Positions 35,483 to 44,877 of a stretch of DNA of 64,000 nucleotides are shown here, piece after piece (position 1 is the first letter of the stretch; the number at the start of each line of letters is the position of its first letter). The stretch comes from BPJU01 sp964425225 (GTDB lineage Bacteria; Planctomycetota; Planctomycetia; Pirellulales; Pirellulaceae). Position numbers and translations under genes: made by a program. The stretch covers positions 1 to 64,000 of the forward strand of contig CAYRMD010000020.1 of the NCBI GenBank assembly GCA_964425225.1. The letters run 5' to 3'. The notes beneath the pieces are model-generated. The model worked only from the letters and a program-made list of their open reading frames with translations. It did not search any database and had not been told where the DNA came from.

Positions 35483-35829
35483 GCTGCGTATCCCTACATG
35501 ACCCGAATCATAGTGCGAAGCCACATAATGGTAGGCTAAAGTGCGTAATCCAAACAAGGTCAATTTTTGCTACTTGCCGAATAGCTCTCAGAGCTAAGGC
35601 GTGTGTCGAAGCATCATTCTCGTATAGTCGCCTAGCGTGAAAAATGTTACACGTAACGGATGATCAACGCGTCTTCTGCGTAAGGACCAGTTGGGCAATA
35701 TTGCATAACATTCGGTGTTTCCGCGCTTTGTCGAGTCAGAGTCGCGACGGACACACGGCTATTGGGAACGGTCATGCGCACGGGACGCATGAGACGAGCG
35801 AAGCTTCTGGCAGAAAAAGGCTTAGGCTC
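35483..35829. other. Divergent gap between lpxD and the MscS gene
   Basis: No gene. A GTTAC-AC-GTAAC palindrome at 35646-35657 lies between the two divergent starts and could be an operator. The MscS frame is open through 35644, so part of this stretch could be translated if a far upstream start were used. Confidence 0.45.
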
Positions 35830-38800
35830 ATGAGGGAACGCAGTTCGGCGTTGCGCATGATTTGGCTGGTGGGGCTTTTCTTCGGTTGGTTCCCGGCCGA
35901 GGGACAAGAGCCCGTGCAACGTGCGCCTGCCGTAGTCAGTACAGGGGAAACACTACAGAGCCTGGAGAAAAAACTAGCCGAATGGGAGGCTGCCAGTCCT
36001 GACGAAGCCACGAAGGCGAAGGTACGCGAGTATTACCAGTTGGCACGACAAGAGCTTGAGCAGCAGGCCCAGTGGCTAGCACAAAAGGCCGCTTTTGAAC
36101 AACGGGTGCTGGTGGCCCCTGATGAGTTGGCAAAACTGCAGTCACCACCGGCACCGGAGCCGCGCTGGTGGCCTCCCGAGGACGACGCTACGATCGGCCA
36201 GTTGGAAAAAAGTTTGGCCGAAGCGCAGGCCGAGCTGAAGCGATTGGAAGAACGGCTGAAACAGCTCGACGAGGAACCTCAACGTCGTAATGCCCGGCGG
36301 CTGGAAATCTCTCGGGAACTGGCGGAGGCCAAGCAACAGATCACGCAGTTGGAGGCGCAACTGGCAGCCGAACCGACTGCCGGGGAGCCGGCGGTGGTAG
36401 TCCAAGCGCGTCGCGCGCTCTTGCAGGCCCGCTTAGATGCACGTCGCGCGCAACTCGCCGCATGGGAAGCTGAAGTAGCCGCCTACGATGCCGAGAAAGA
36501 GCTCCTTACCCCGCAGCGTGCCATGCTGCGCGCCCAGTTGAATACGGTGGCCGACGAAGTCGATCGACTAACGCGGTTGGTTGCTGAGCGCCGGTCGAGT
36601 GAAGTCGAGCGAATGCGGGACCAAGCCGTACGACAAGCAGAGCAGATTCCGCCAGCCCTCAAAGAAGAAGCTCTCAAAAACGTTCACCTGGGCGACGTGG
36701 CGAGGCGTTTGACAAACAATTTAAGCCGGGTAGAGGCGGAAGTCGCCGCTTTGCGTTCTGAGCTCAGTCGATGGCAGGAGCGTATTGCCAAATCGAAACG
36801 CCGTGCCGAAAAAGGTTATTCAGCCAGTAGCGTGGCTGCCCTGCGACAGGACCGTCTATTGACTGCGGACCAGTTACGAGAATTAGCCACCGCGATCGCT
36901 CGGCGCAACAACGAAATCGAACTGGTGCACGAACAGTTGGATCTCTACCAGGAACAACTTGATCAAGTGGCCGACCCGGGAGGTACGGCCGAGCGGCTAG
37001 CTCAGGAGCGCCGATTCGATCAATCGCCGGATGAAGAGCCCGCCTTGCGAGCCGCTCTGCTGGCCATTCTGGAACTGCGGCGCGAACTGTTGCTAGATTT
37101 GGTGCGCCGACATGCGCAGTACTTCGAACAACTAATTGAAGCAAATGATATAAGCCAAGATCTGCAAAACGAGTTGTCGGATTACTTGCAATTTATCGAC
37201 CGGCGCATCCTCTGGATGCGTTCCACCGAAGCCATGGGCTGGTCGACGGTTGTGCAATTGCAAGAAATCCTTGCGGCGATGCAGCAGTTCTTGTTGTCGG
37301 CTCGATCGGCCAGGAGCAATCAGCTTGCCAATCTAACTCACGACTTGCTGCGCAACATAGCGCTCTACGTGGCGGCGGCAGTTAGTGTCCTTTTGTTGGT
37401 GCGCTATCGGCGCACATTGCGTCAGCGATTGACCGCTCTCGGAGAACAAGCCGCACGCGGCAACTGCGTGCAGTACCTGCCGACGTGCGAGGCTCTTGTA
37501 CTTACCGGGCTCCTGAGCCTCCCATGGCCGTTGGTAGCTTGTCTATTGGGGTGGCGGCTTCAAGAGGCCGGAGCAAAGGTGGCAGCCGGACTCCTGGCTG
37601 CTGGACTTGTATACTTTCCCATGGAATTCTTACGGCAAGTCTGCCGACCGCGTGGACTGGCCATTGCTCATTTTGCTTGGTCCGAACACTCCGTTGCGCG
37701 AATGCGACGTGTGATGAGTTGGTCGGGTCCAGCGACAGCGCTCTTGGTATTGATCGTCGTAGCCTGTCACCAGGTCTCTGATGCGCGATGGAACGATTCG
37801 GTAGGCCGTATCGCATTTGTGGGTTTGATGGGGCTCACGGCTTGGGCCCTGCACCGACTCATGTCGCCTCGCCATGGCATCTTCGCCGAATACCTGCGTT
37901 ACCACTCGGGAGGCTGGGCCGCGCAACTGTCACCTCTCTGGCACCCCGCCACAGTGCTCGGTCCAGTAGCGCTCGCCGGGTTAGCAGCATGGGGTTACTA
38001 CTATACTGCCGGTCAATTGGCCATGCGGCTGGCCCAAACCGCTATTCTCCTGGAAGGGCTGACGGTCGCTTCCGGGATGTTGGAGCGTCTGCTACTGTTG
38101 AGCCGCCGGCGCCTGGCGATCCAACAGGCCCGCCAACGCCAGCTTCGCTTGCAGGAAGGCGGTGAACCTGAGGTTTCTACCCCCGAAAACGGCATGGACC
38201 TCGCCGTGATTAACCAGCAGTCACGACGCCTGGTACATAGCATTCTGGTATTAGTCGGCGCCGTAACGACGTGGTTCATCTGGAACGACGTTCTGCCAGC
38301 TTTAGCTGTCTTACAACAAGTCCGACTCTACCGAATCGGCAGTGTCGAAGCGGGCGCCGAACAATGGGTAACTCTCGGTGGAGTCCTATTAGCCTCGGTT
38401 GTAGCAGTTATGACAGCCATCGCCGCTCGAAATATTCCTGGTTTAATCGAGATTTTTCTGCTCCAACGCTTACCGCTGGATTCAGCCACACGCTACGTGT
38501 TGGCCACCTTGAGCCGCTATGCCCTCGTGCTTGCCGGCATTATCGCCGTGTGCTCGACCCTTGGTATTGCGTGGCGTCAAGCTCAATGGCTGGTGGCAGC
38601 ATTGGGAGTCGGGTTAGGATTTGGCCTACAAGAAATCTTCGCAAATTTCGTCTCCGGCCTCATCCTGCTGCTGGAACGGCCTATTCGCATTGGGGACATA
38701 ATCACCTTGGGCGACGTTACCGGAACGGTAACGCGGATCCGTATTCGCGCTACCACGGTACGAGATTGGGACGGCAAAGAGTTGATTGTGCCCAATAAGG

Positions 38801-39174
38801 ATTTGATCACCGGGCGACTCCTTAACTGGACCTTGTCGGATACGAAGAACCGAGTGGTCATTCGTGTTGGAATCGCTTACGGATCGGATGTGGCTTTGGC
38901 GCAACGGCTCCTTTTGGAAATTGCGCGGAATCATCCGGCCGTATTGCCCGATCCACCACCCATGGCGACATTTGAAGAGTTTGGTAGCAGTGCCTTGATA
39001 CTTGTGCTCCGCGTCCATCTTGCACGGCTCGAGGAGCGGCTGCCCTGCATTCACGAACTTCACATGGCAATTAACCAAGCGTTCCGCGAACACCGGATCG
39101 AAATCGCCTTCCCGCAGTTGGACATTCATGTCCGCGAGTGGCCAGCAGCACCGGTTGCCATACCGCAGGGGTGA
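35830..39174 (+). CDS. Large MscS-family mechanosensitive channel
   Basis: 1114 residues from ATG 35830. A signal peptide (MIWLVGLFFGWFPAEGQ) leads into a long periplasmic coiled-coil region (about 50-480; EKKLAEWEAASPDEATKAKV; AEAQAELKRLEERLKQLDEE) like the MscK/YbdG/YjeP porin domain. About ten membrane helices precede the MscS core: WLVAALGVGLGFGLQEI, VSGLILLLERPIRIGD, and the beta domain DVTGTVTRIRIRATTVRDWDG with IVPNKDLI. The C-terminal alpha-beta part (RVGIAYGSDVALAQRLLLEI onward) is normal. It opens under membrane tension to release solutes. The upstream start is uncertain; the ribosome binding site is weak. Confidence 0.9.
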   Translation: MRERSSALRMIWLVGLFFGWFPAEGQEPVQRAPAVVSTGETLQSLEKKLAEWEAASPDEATKAKVREYYQLARQELEQQAQWLAQKAAFEQRVLVAPDELAKLQSPPAPEPRWWPPEDDATIGQLEKSLAEAQAELKRLEERLKQLDEEPQRRNARRLEISRELAEAKQQITQLEAQLAAEPTAGEPAVVVQARRALLQARLDARRAQLAAWEAEVAAYDAEKELLTPQRAMLRAQLNTVADEVDRLTRLVAERRSSEVERMRDQAVRQAEQIPPALKEEALKNVHLGDVARRLTNNLSRVEAEVAALRSELSRWQERIAKSKRRAEKGYSASSVAALRQDRLLTADQLRELATAIARRNNEIELVHEQLDLYQEQLDQVADPGGTAERLAQERRFDQSPDEEPALRAALLAILELRRELLLDLVRRHAQYFEQLIEANDISQDLQNELSDYLQFIDRRILWMRSTEAMGWSTVVQLQEILAAMQQFLLSARSARSNQLANLTHDLLRNIALYVAAAVSVLLLVRYRRTLRQRLTALGEQAARGNCVQYLPTCEALVLTGLLSLPWPLVACLLGWRLQEAGAKVAAGLLAAGLVYFPMEFLRQVCRPRGLAIAHFAWSEHSVARMRRVMSWSGPATALLVLIVVACHQVSDARWNDSVGRIAFVGLMGLTAWALHRLMSPRHGIFAEYLRYHSGGWAAQLSPLWHPATVLGPVALAGLAAWGYYYTAGQLAMRLAQTAILLEGLTVASGMLERLLLLSRRRLAIQQARQRQLRLQEGGEPEVSTPENGMDLAVINQQSRRLVHSILVLVGAVTTWFIWNDVLPALAVLQQVRLYRIGSVEAGAEQWVTLGGVLLASVVAVMTAIAARNIPGLIEIFLLQRLPLDSATRYVLATLSRYALVLAGIIAVCSTLGIAWRQAQWLVAALGVGLGFGLQEIFANFVSGLILLLERPIRIGDIITLGDVTGTVTRIRIRATTVRDWDGKELIVPNKDLITGRLLNWTLSDTKNRVVIRVGIAYGSDVALAQRLLLEIARNHPAVLPDPPPMATFEEFGSSALILVLRVHLARLEERLPCIHELHMAINQAFREHRIEIAFPQLDIHVREWPAAPVAIPQG

Positions 39175-39180
39175 GTCGGT

Positions 39181-39270
39181 GGGTGCATGTTGATGGTAGG
39201 TGAGGTTCTTCCGTAGTTTGGCTCGCCTAGCGAAGGTCCGCCATTCTGCCGTGAGCCCGATCGGACCACA
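39181..39270 (+). repeat. Dispersed element B, copy 2
   Basis: GTGCATGTTGATGGTAGGTG, CCGTAGT, GGTCCGCCATTCT and GATCGGACCA occur in the same order and spacing as at 10903-10990. Confidence 0.5.
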
Positions 39271-39328
39271 CATGTGGTTGATACATGATTCCTGTTAACG
39301 GCGTTCTATGTAGCGAGTGGAGTGAGGT

Positions 39329-39360
39329 AACGCCAAGGAGCTAAGGCGCAAAGGCGCAAC
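39329..39360 (+). repeat. AACGCAAAGGCGC-type repeat
   Basis: AACGCCAAGGAGCTAAGG followed by CGCAAAGGCGCAA. Confidence 0.65.
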
Positions 39361-39562
39361 GAAGATACCATCCAGCATTAACCGCCCAACTGCGTGTTTG
39401 CGTTGACATCTTTTCCCGTGGCAATGGCAAAACTTGAAATTAGATTTCTCGCTACGGCGTTGGCGATTGGAGCTACTGTATCAAGCCAGCTTACAAGCTG
39501 GCTCGAAGGGGAAATCTACTTGACATGAGCACCGTGTGCCGATCTAAACAATGGGAGCTAAA

Positions 39563-40651
39563 ATGGATAGCCGTTCGGTGTGGCGAAACGCTGCAGGTGT
39601 ACATCACGGCAACATGCACATGAAAAAGCGCCTAATCGCTGTTCCTTCACCACGTGAAAATGTCGTATTGTTTTCGACCTATGGCTACTATCACCCCGGG
39701 CATCGATTGTGGCGCGTTCCTTTGAGCGGCGCGGTCTTCGAGCCGCATATGGTGACCTTGCGCCGGCGGCTGTTGTTGCGGCTACTTCGTCAAATGATGC
39801 GCGTGCCGCCCGAGGCTTTGGAGTCCGAGTTATTTCGCGAGCGGATCGGCGTGTTCTTGGCACAGCGCCGACCCGTACGCTTACACATAACGTCCGGCGA
39901 ACTTGTGTTTCGCTTGTCCCGCACCCGTCGGGACGGACTGTTTTCCACTACCCTCCGTGTGACAGATGCCCAATTGGAAAAAGCCTCGCGACACGGATCG
40001 TGGCTCAACCTCCAAGTAGTCACGTCTCCAGAAGATCCGCGTGCGTTTCACGGTCGTGCCCACCTTTTGGAACCGACAGGCATCAGCGTTATTTCCGATG
40101 TCGACGATACCACGAAGGATACTCAAGTCTGGTGCCGACGATCACTCCTGGTTAATACGTTTTTGCGTGAGTACCAATCGGTGGATGGGATGGCTTCTCT
40201 TTATAGCCGATGGGCCGAACACGGTGCCGCGTTTCATTATGTAACGGCTAGTCCGTGGCAACTGTATGAATCGCTGTGGCAGCTTCATCAAAACGCGGGA
40301 TTCCCTGAGGGAACTTTCCATTTGCGCACGACGCGGCTACCCCATCAGATGCTGCGACGTTTGTTTTTATGGCCAGCCTTCTCGAAGTACTTGGTCCTGT
40401 CCCGCGTGATGCGCTGTTTCCCTCAGCGGAAATTTGTGTTGGTGGGTGATTCAGGCGAGCGCGATCCGGAAATCTACGGTACCGTGGCTCGTCGATTCCC
40501 GAATCAGATCCTGGCCATTTATATTCGGATGGTTCCGGGGCGCAAGTGGTCTGACCGTCGTGCGCGCCGAGCTTTTCGGCAGGTTCCCTCCGATATGTGG
40601 CGCTGTTTCGACTCACCGCGCGATTTGCCTGATAAACTGATCGACTCCTGA
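39563..40651 (+). CDS. App1 family (DUF2183) phosphatase
   Basis: 362 residues. Two halves are visible. The N-terminal half is a beta-rich domain (about 20-170). The C-terminal half is a HAD-like phosphatase core with SDVDDTTKDT (the DxDxT motif), FHYVTASPWQLYESL, LRTTRLP, and FVLVGDSGERDPEIYG (motif with the metal aspartates). Yeast App1 is a phosphatidate phosphatase; the bacterial substrate is unproven. ATG 39563 has GGAG five bases upstream; an ATG four codons earlier is possible. It is alone on the plus strand. Confidence 0.88.
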   Translation: MDSRSVWRNAAGVHHGNMHMKKRLIAVPSPRENVVLFSTYGYYHPGHRLWRVPLSGAVFEPHMVTLRRRLLLRLLRQMMRVPPEALESELFRERIGVFLAQRRPVRLHITSGELVFRLSRTRRDGLFSTTLRVTDAQLEKASRHGSWLNLQVVTSPEDPRAFHGRAHLLEPTGISVISDVDDTTKDTQVWCRRSLLVNTFLREYQSVDGMASLYSRWAEHGAAFHYVTASPWQLYESLWQLHQNAGFPEGTFHLRTTRLPHQMLRRLFLWPAFSKYLVLSRVMRCFPQRKFVLVGDSGERDPEIYGTVARRFPNQILAIYIRMVPGRKWSDRRARRAFRQVPSDMWRCFDSPRDLPDKLIDS

Positions 40652-40889
40652 TCGTTGTTCGTCTGCTGGCATACTCACTGCTTGACTACCACATTGGATG
40701 CTTCTAGGCGTGGCTACCTCGGCACTTGGGAGGCACATCCGATTGGGTTCCATGACTAGCTCCCCGGTGTACAAAGTGTCGACGCTTATTTCATCCGATG
40801 CTGGCCGCGGCTCAAACCGGTGCCCAATTTGGGGTGCTACACCACCTCACCGGGGGGAATCCAGCAAGAGTTCGCCTTCTTTGGCGATC

Positions 40890-41936
40890 TCAAGGCACGT
40901 CCAGTCCGGAAAGCGTCACAGGTCCACGTTCAACCATAGACTGTTCTGCAGCCAAACACATGGCTACTGCCCATGTGCCGTCTTGGCCGTCGGCCACGAC
41001 CGGAGTCCTGCCACGGATCGCATCGATAAACCGGCGATACTGTTCCTGTAGTTCGAACACTTCACCGGCTGGCCGCTGCACAGGCAATGTGTGCACCTGG
41101 TGGCCGTCAAACCAACGCAATTGGAAAACCGGCTCCAGCGTGCGGTCGATGGCTCCACTCCAACTGGCCCATATTGCCCCTTGGGTACCTGCAACTTTGA
41201 CGGTTTGGTGGTGTTCGAAGGCGGCCAGCGTGTGCGCTATTACGGCGAACGCACCACTGGAAAAACGGAGTATCGCTGCTACATTGTCGTGAAGCTGTGG
41301 ATCGGCTTGGCGCGAGTTGCCCACTGTGTAAATCGACTGAGGATCGCCTTCGGATTCCAGATACCACCGTGCCAAATCGAAAAAATGCACCGGCTCTTCC
41401 AAAATCCAGCTACCTACTTTGGAGCGGTCGTAGCGCCAACCGTCGCATCCCAGTCGGTAGGGGCGTCGAGAAAGCTCCACCAATACGTATTGCGGTCTTC
41501 CAATACAATGATTGTCGATCAGTCGTTTGACTTCTCCCCACAAAGATGAGCAGCGCAGTTCGTGGCCTACTGCCAATAGACGCTGGTGTTTGTAAGCTGC
41601 CTGGACCAGCCGACGGCAGTCTTCCACAGTGGTGGCTAATGGTTTTTCGATCAAAAGGTGCAAACCGTGTTCTAATACTTCGATACCGACTTGCGCGTGT
41701 ATGTAACTGGGTAATACGACGGCTACGGCGCCCAACGACTCGCGATCTAACATGTCCTGATAGGAGCTGTAAATCCGTGCCTCGGGAAACGCCGATTGTG
41801 CGGCTGCGGCGTTCTCCGCGCTGCGGCTGGTGATGGCCACCAAGCGAGCGTCCGGAGACTGCGCAAGGGCCTGTGCATGATAGCGCCCCCAAGCTCCATA
41901 CCCGATTAGTCCAAATGCGACAGGTGAATCCAGCAT
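40890..41936 (-). CDS. Gfo/Idh/MocA family oxidoreductase
   Basis: 348 residues. The N-terminal Rossmann domain starts VAFGLIGYGAWGRYHAQAL and continues with VLPSYIHAQVGIEVLEHGLHLLIEKPLATT, where Lys of the EKP motif is catalytic. The C-terminal beta-sheet domain includes GSWILEEPVHFFDLARWYLE (His near the active site) and closes with YRRFIDAIRGRTPVVADGQDG. These NAD(P)-dependent enzymes oxidise or reduce sugars and cyclitols; the substrate is not predictable. It is divergent from the dioxygenase gene (145 bp gap). The gap downstream (40652-40889) holds nothing recognised. Confidence 0.9.
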   Translation of the reverse strand: MLDSPVAFGLIGYGAWGRYHAQALAQSPDARLVAITSRSAENAAAAQSAFPEARIYSSYQDMLDRESLGAVAVVLPSYIHAQVGIEVLEHGLHLLIEKPLATTVEDCRRLVQAAYKHQRLLAVGHELRCSSLWGEVKRLIDNHCIGRPQYVLVELSRRPYRLGCDGWRYDRSKVGSWILEEPVHFFDLARWYLESEGDPQSIYTVGNSRQADPQLHDNVAAILRFSSGAFAVIAHTLAAFEHHQTVKVAGTQGAIWASWSGAIDRTLEPVFQLRWFDGHQVHTLPVQRPAGEVFELQEQYRRFIDAIRGRTPVVADGQDGTWAVAMCLAAEQSMVERGPVTLSGLDVP

Positions 41937-42081
41937 TGCTTAGTTCCTGCATCAGAATATGAATTGACTACACTCCGTTCTTAACGTCCCTCATAATACG
42001 TTCATGCCTTGCGTCGCCACAGCCCCGCTTCACAGAACAACCAACCCGCCGCTCTGTACGCCGCAATGGGAGGTGAACCGA

Positions 42082-43095
42082 ATGCACCCGACAGCACCTT
42101 TTATCGAGCGCCGTCCGCTTACCGATGGATTTTCTCCCGGGGAGCCGTATCATCCAATTGTTTACCGGTGTCTGGAGGTAGGAGTCTGCCTTCCGACCTT
42201 TTGCGAATGGATCCACGAAGCACGACAAGGGCTCCTCGAAGAATCGGTTCAATATGGAGCGGTCCTATTGCGCGGCTTTCCGGTACGGGATGCCCATGAC
42301 TTTGATCGAGTAGTTGTTGCATTCGGTCTGGAGAATTTTCCGTATTACGAGTCGCTCTCAAATGCGGTTCGGATTAATTACACGCCGCGCGTGTTTTCGG
42401 CAAACGAAGCACCGCCGGACGTTCGTATCTATCTGCATCATGAAATGGCCCAGACCCCGATCTATCCAGAAAAATTGTTCTTCTTTTGCCAACAGCCAGC
42501 GCTCCACGGCGGTCAAACACCGGTGTGCCGGTCTGATTGGCTCTGGCAAAAAATTGAGCAATCGTTCCCGGACTTTGCCAATCGCTGCCAGCAGCTTGGA
42601 CTGCGCTACACCCACGTCATGCCACCTGCGGACGATCCGAAGTCTGGTATGGGCCGAAGTTGGCAGAGTACACTGCGAGCGGTGCATCGCCAAGAAGCAG
42701 AGGACCGACTGCGGCAGCTAGGCTATGAGTGGCAGTGGCTCGAGAACGGATACTTGCGCGTGACCACACCACGATTGCCAGCCGTCGTGACCATCAGTCC
42801 CGGCCGATCGTCATTTTTCAACCAGCTACTTGCGGCCTATCAGGGTTGGAAAGACTTTCGCAATGATCCACGTCGAGCGGTATGCTTTGCAGATGGTTCG
42901 TTGATTGACGAGGCCGTTGTGGGCCAAATTGCGCAATGGGCCGATGACGCAGCATACGACCACGTATGGCAGGCTGGCGATGTATTGCTGGTGGACAATC
43001 GCGTGGTTATGCACGGTCGGCGTACTTTCCAAGGTACTCGCAAAGTTCTCGCTTCCTTGGCCGAACCGCGCTCGTACCGCTGGGACCGCTCATAG
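42082..43095 (+). CDS. TauD/TfdA-type Fe(II)/2-oxoglutarate dioxygenase
   Basis: 337 residues from ATG 42082 with GGGAGGTGA upstream. The iron triad is visible as His119-x-Glu121 in YLHHEMAQ and the distal His311 in VVMHGRRTFQGTRKVL, with Arg320 as 2-oxoglutarate anchor. The use of Glu instead of Asp in the first pair places it with the clavaminate synthase/TauD-like subgroup. YPEKLFFFCQQPALHGGQTP is the lid region. The MFS transporter starts 20 bp downstream, so oxidation of an imported (or exported) compound is likely. The frame is open 26 codons upstream. Substrate unknown. Confidence 0.88.
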   Translation: MHPTAPFIERRPLTDGFSPGEPYHPIVYRCLEVGVCLPTFCEWIHEARQGLLEESVQYGAVLLRGFPVRDAHDFDRVVVAFGLENFPYYESLSNAVRINYTPRVFSANEAPPDVRIYLHHEMAQTPIYPEKLFFFCQQPALHGGQTPVCRSDWLWQKIEQSFPDFANRCQQLGLRYTHVMPPADDPKSGMGRSWQSTLRAVHRQEAEDRLRQLGYEWQWLENGYLRVTTPRLPAVVTISPGRSSFFNQLLAAYQGWKDFRNDPRRAVCFADGSLIDEAVVGQIAQWADDAAYDHVWQAGDVLLVDNRVVMHGRRTFQGTRKVLASLAEPRSYRWDRS

Positions 43096-43115
43096 GTGCA
43101 AAGGCCAACGATTCG

Positions 43116-44435
43116 ATGACTGAACGACCAGCCTCCTTGCCGCCATACCCTACCTCCGAAGCGCCCTCCGGCCGGTGGTACCACGGGATTACTGCTTATC
43201 AGTGGACAGTGGTACTTTTAGCATCGGCTGGCTGGGTGTTCGATGCGTTTGAAGGCCAGCTCTTCAATATCGAACGAGATCAGATGCTGGCTGATATCCT
43301 CGGTGTCGACCACCAGCATCCTGAGGTACGCAAGTGGGGTGAATACTTTCTTGGTATTTTCCTTGTGGGTGGTACGCTGGGTGGTATCGGATTCGGCTGG
43401 TTGGGTGACCGTATCGGACGAAACCCCACCATGGCCTTGACGATTCTTTTCTATTCCGTGTTTTCGGGCCTCACATATTTTGCCACCCAGTTGTGGCATA
43501 TTGGGGTACTTCGCTTTTTGGTGGCGATGGGTGTGGGAGGAGAGTGGGCGGTCGGTGCCACGCTAGTGGCAGAAGTAGTTCCGGCACGCGCACGTGCCCA
43601 TCTGGGAGGTTTTTTTCACTCGACCAGCGTTCTGGGCGCATGGCTGGCGGCATGGGTTGGCTTGCTGGCGCCGGACTGGAGAACCGCGTTTCTCGTTGGC
43701 GTAGCACCAGCAGCACTGGTCGTGGCGGTGCGCTTGTGCCTCGGCGAATCCCCCATGTGGTTAGCTGCTCGGTCCAAAGCGTCAACGCGCAAGGCGGCCG
43801 GTAGTTTTCGAGAACTACTGGTGGATCATCCGCGATGGAGACGCCATGCGCTATTGGGAGCCTGTTTTGCCGCTGTGGGGCTGGGTACATTTTGGACGGT
43901 GACCGTGGCAGGACAAGATCTAACGAAAACGTTTCTGTTACATCATGGCGTGTCCGTTTCTGAAGCGACCGACCGCGCCAAGTTCGCCTACGGCAATGTT
44001 CAAGTGCTGGGAGCGGCTGTGGGTATGCTTGCCTTTGGCCCCATAGCCAGCCGCTTGGGCCGACGTCCAACGTTTGCCATCTACCATCTGGCGTCACTAG
44101 TCATCGTGCCGGTCACTTGTTTTTTGCCGACTACCTTTCCGGTGTTATTGGTCCTACTGCCTTTGTACGGCGGGTTCACGCTGGGAATCCACGCTGGGTA
44201 TGCGATCTATTTTCCCGAGCTTTTTCCGCATCATTTGCGTGCCACCGGAAGCGGCTTTTGCTTTAACGGTGGACGGCTCTTGGCCTCGATAGCACTCGTG
44301 TTCTCCGGATGGCTAAAATCTCAACCCCACGTCAGTCTACCAATGGCCGTAAGCGGGATGGGTTTGCTGTTTTTAGTTGGACTCGTTCTGCTACTCTTTC
44401 TTCCCGAAACTCACAAGCAGCCGTTACCTGAATAG
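43116..44435 (+). CDS. Major facilitator superfamily transporter
   Basis: 439 residues, twelve hydrophobic helices. TM1 ends GWVFDAFEGQLFNIERD. Motif A (GWLGDRIGRNPTM) follows TM2, and FLVAMGVGGEWAVGATLVAEVVPARAR is in TM4. The second motif A is ASRLGRRPTF, and the end FLPETHKQPLPE matches the transporter at 13929-15299, so the two are paralogues. Both resemble metabolite:H+ symporters. ATG 43116 lies 20 bp after the dioxygenase stop; the ribosome binding site is weak, so translation may depend on coupling. The substrate probably relates to the dioxygenase reaction. Confidence 0.87.
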   Translation: MTERPASLPPYPTSEAPSGRWYHGITAYQWTVVLLASAGWVFDAFEGQLFNIERDQMLADILGVDHQHPEVRKWGEYFLGIFLVGGTLGGIGFGWLGDRIGRNPTMALTILFYSVFSGLTYFATQLWHIGVLRFLVAMGVGGEWAVGATLVAEVVPARARAHLGGFFHSTSVLGAWLAAWVGLLAPDWRTAFLVGVAPAALVVAVRLCLGESPMWLAARSKASTRKAAGSFRELLVDHPRWRRHALLGACFAAVGLGTFWTVTVAGQDLTKTFLLHHGVSVSEATDRAKFAYGNVQVLGAAVGMLAFGPIASRLGRRPTFAIYHLASLVIVPVTCFLPTTFPVLLVLLPLYGGFTLGIHAGYAIYFPELFPHHLRATGSGFCFNGGRLLASIALVFSGWLKSQPHVSLPMAVSGMGLLFLVGLVLLLFLPETHKQPLPE

Positions 44436-44643
44436 CCAGACTTGTGAGTGCCAGTTGGTTGTACGTTGCATCATCGAACAGAGACGCAACCAAGATCGTG
44501 AGTTTTTATGAACGCCTACAGCAGTAGTCAACCTCTGCCGGTTGTCGACAGCGCTGTGAACTTGGTGCACCTCGATAGCGCACGACGTGTAGGGGCGGGT
44601 TCGCAACTCGCTCCGATCAAAGAGCGTAGTTTCATTCGAACGG

Positions 44644-44700
44644 TGCTGCTCCCTAACGGTCGCGGCTGGTAAGATTTACCGCAGCGGCGCAAAGGCGCAG
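44644..44700. repeat. Short hairpin repeat (inverted) followed by AAGGCGC unit
   Basis: 44644-44669 on the complement has arms GCCGC/GCAGC around GACCGTTAGGGA. 44681-44700 reads GCAGCGGCGCAAAGGCGCAG on the plus strand. Confidence 0.6.
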
Positions 44701-44770
44701 TGGAGCTATTGGAACAAGAAAAAGGTACCAATTGCATCCTTGCGCCTTTGTGTTTGTTGCTCCATCGGGT

Positions 44771-44841
44771 AACGCTCCCTGACGGTCGTGGCTCTGTAAC
44801 TTGTCTTCGTTGCCCCTTTGCGCCTTAGCGCCTTTGCGTTA
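44771..44841 (-). repeat. Short hairpin repeat followed by AACGCAAAGGCGC-type unit
   Basis: 44771-44796 on the complement is a diverged hairpin repeat (GCCAC, then GACCGTCAGGGA, then GCGTT). 44810-44841 on the complement reads AACGCAAAGGCGCTAAGG followed by CGCAAAGGGGC, the best copy of that family in the window. Confidence 0.65.
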
Positions 44842-44877
44842 CATTCCCCCCAGCCGCTCGTTTCAGATTGCGGCTCG

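Larger units (their letters stand above)
39175..39562. other. Intergenic gap with two repeats
   Basis: About 390 bp. It contains element B copy 2 (39181-39270) and an AACGCAAAGGCGC-type repeat (39329-39360). CAAGCCAGCTTACAAGCTGGCTCG near 39481 has arms GCCAGCTT/AAGCTGGC around ACA. On the plus strand no T-run follows, so it is not a classic terminator. Confidence 0.55.
44436..44877. other. Convergent gap packed with repeats
   Basis: About 440 bp between the MFS stop (plus) and the PhoD-like stop (minus). No gene. It holds two inverted short hairpin repeats (44644-44669, 44771-44796) and several units of the AACGCAAAGGCGC family, on one strand at 44681-44700 and the other at 44810-44841. Confidence 0.65.

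Noticed and set aside
39481..39504. Hairpin GCCAGCTT/AAGCTGGC as a terminator for the MscS gene
   Set aside because: Lies over 300 bp past the stop and lacks a T-run on the plus strand.
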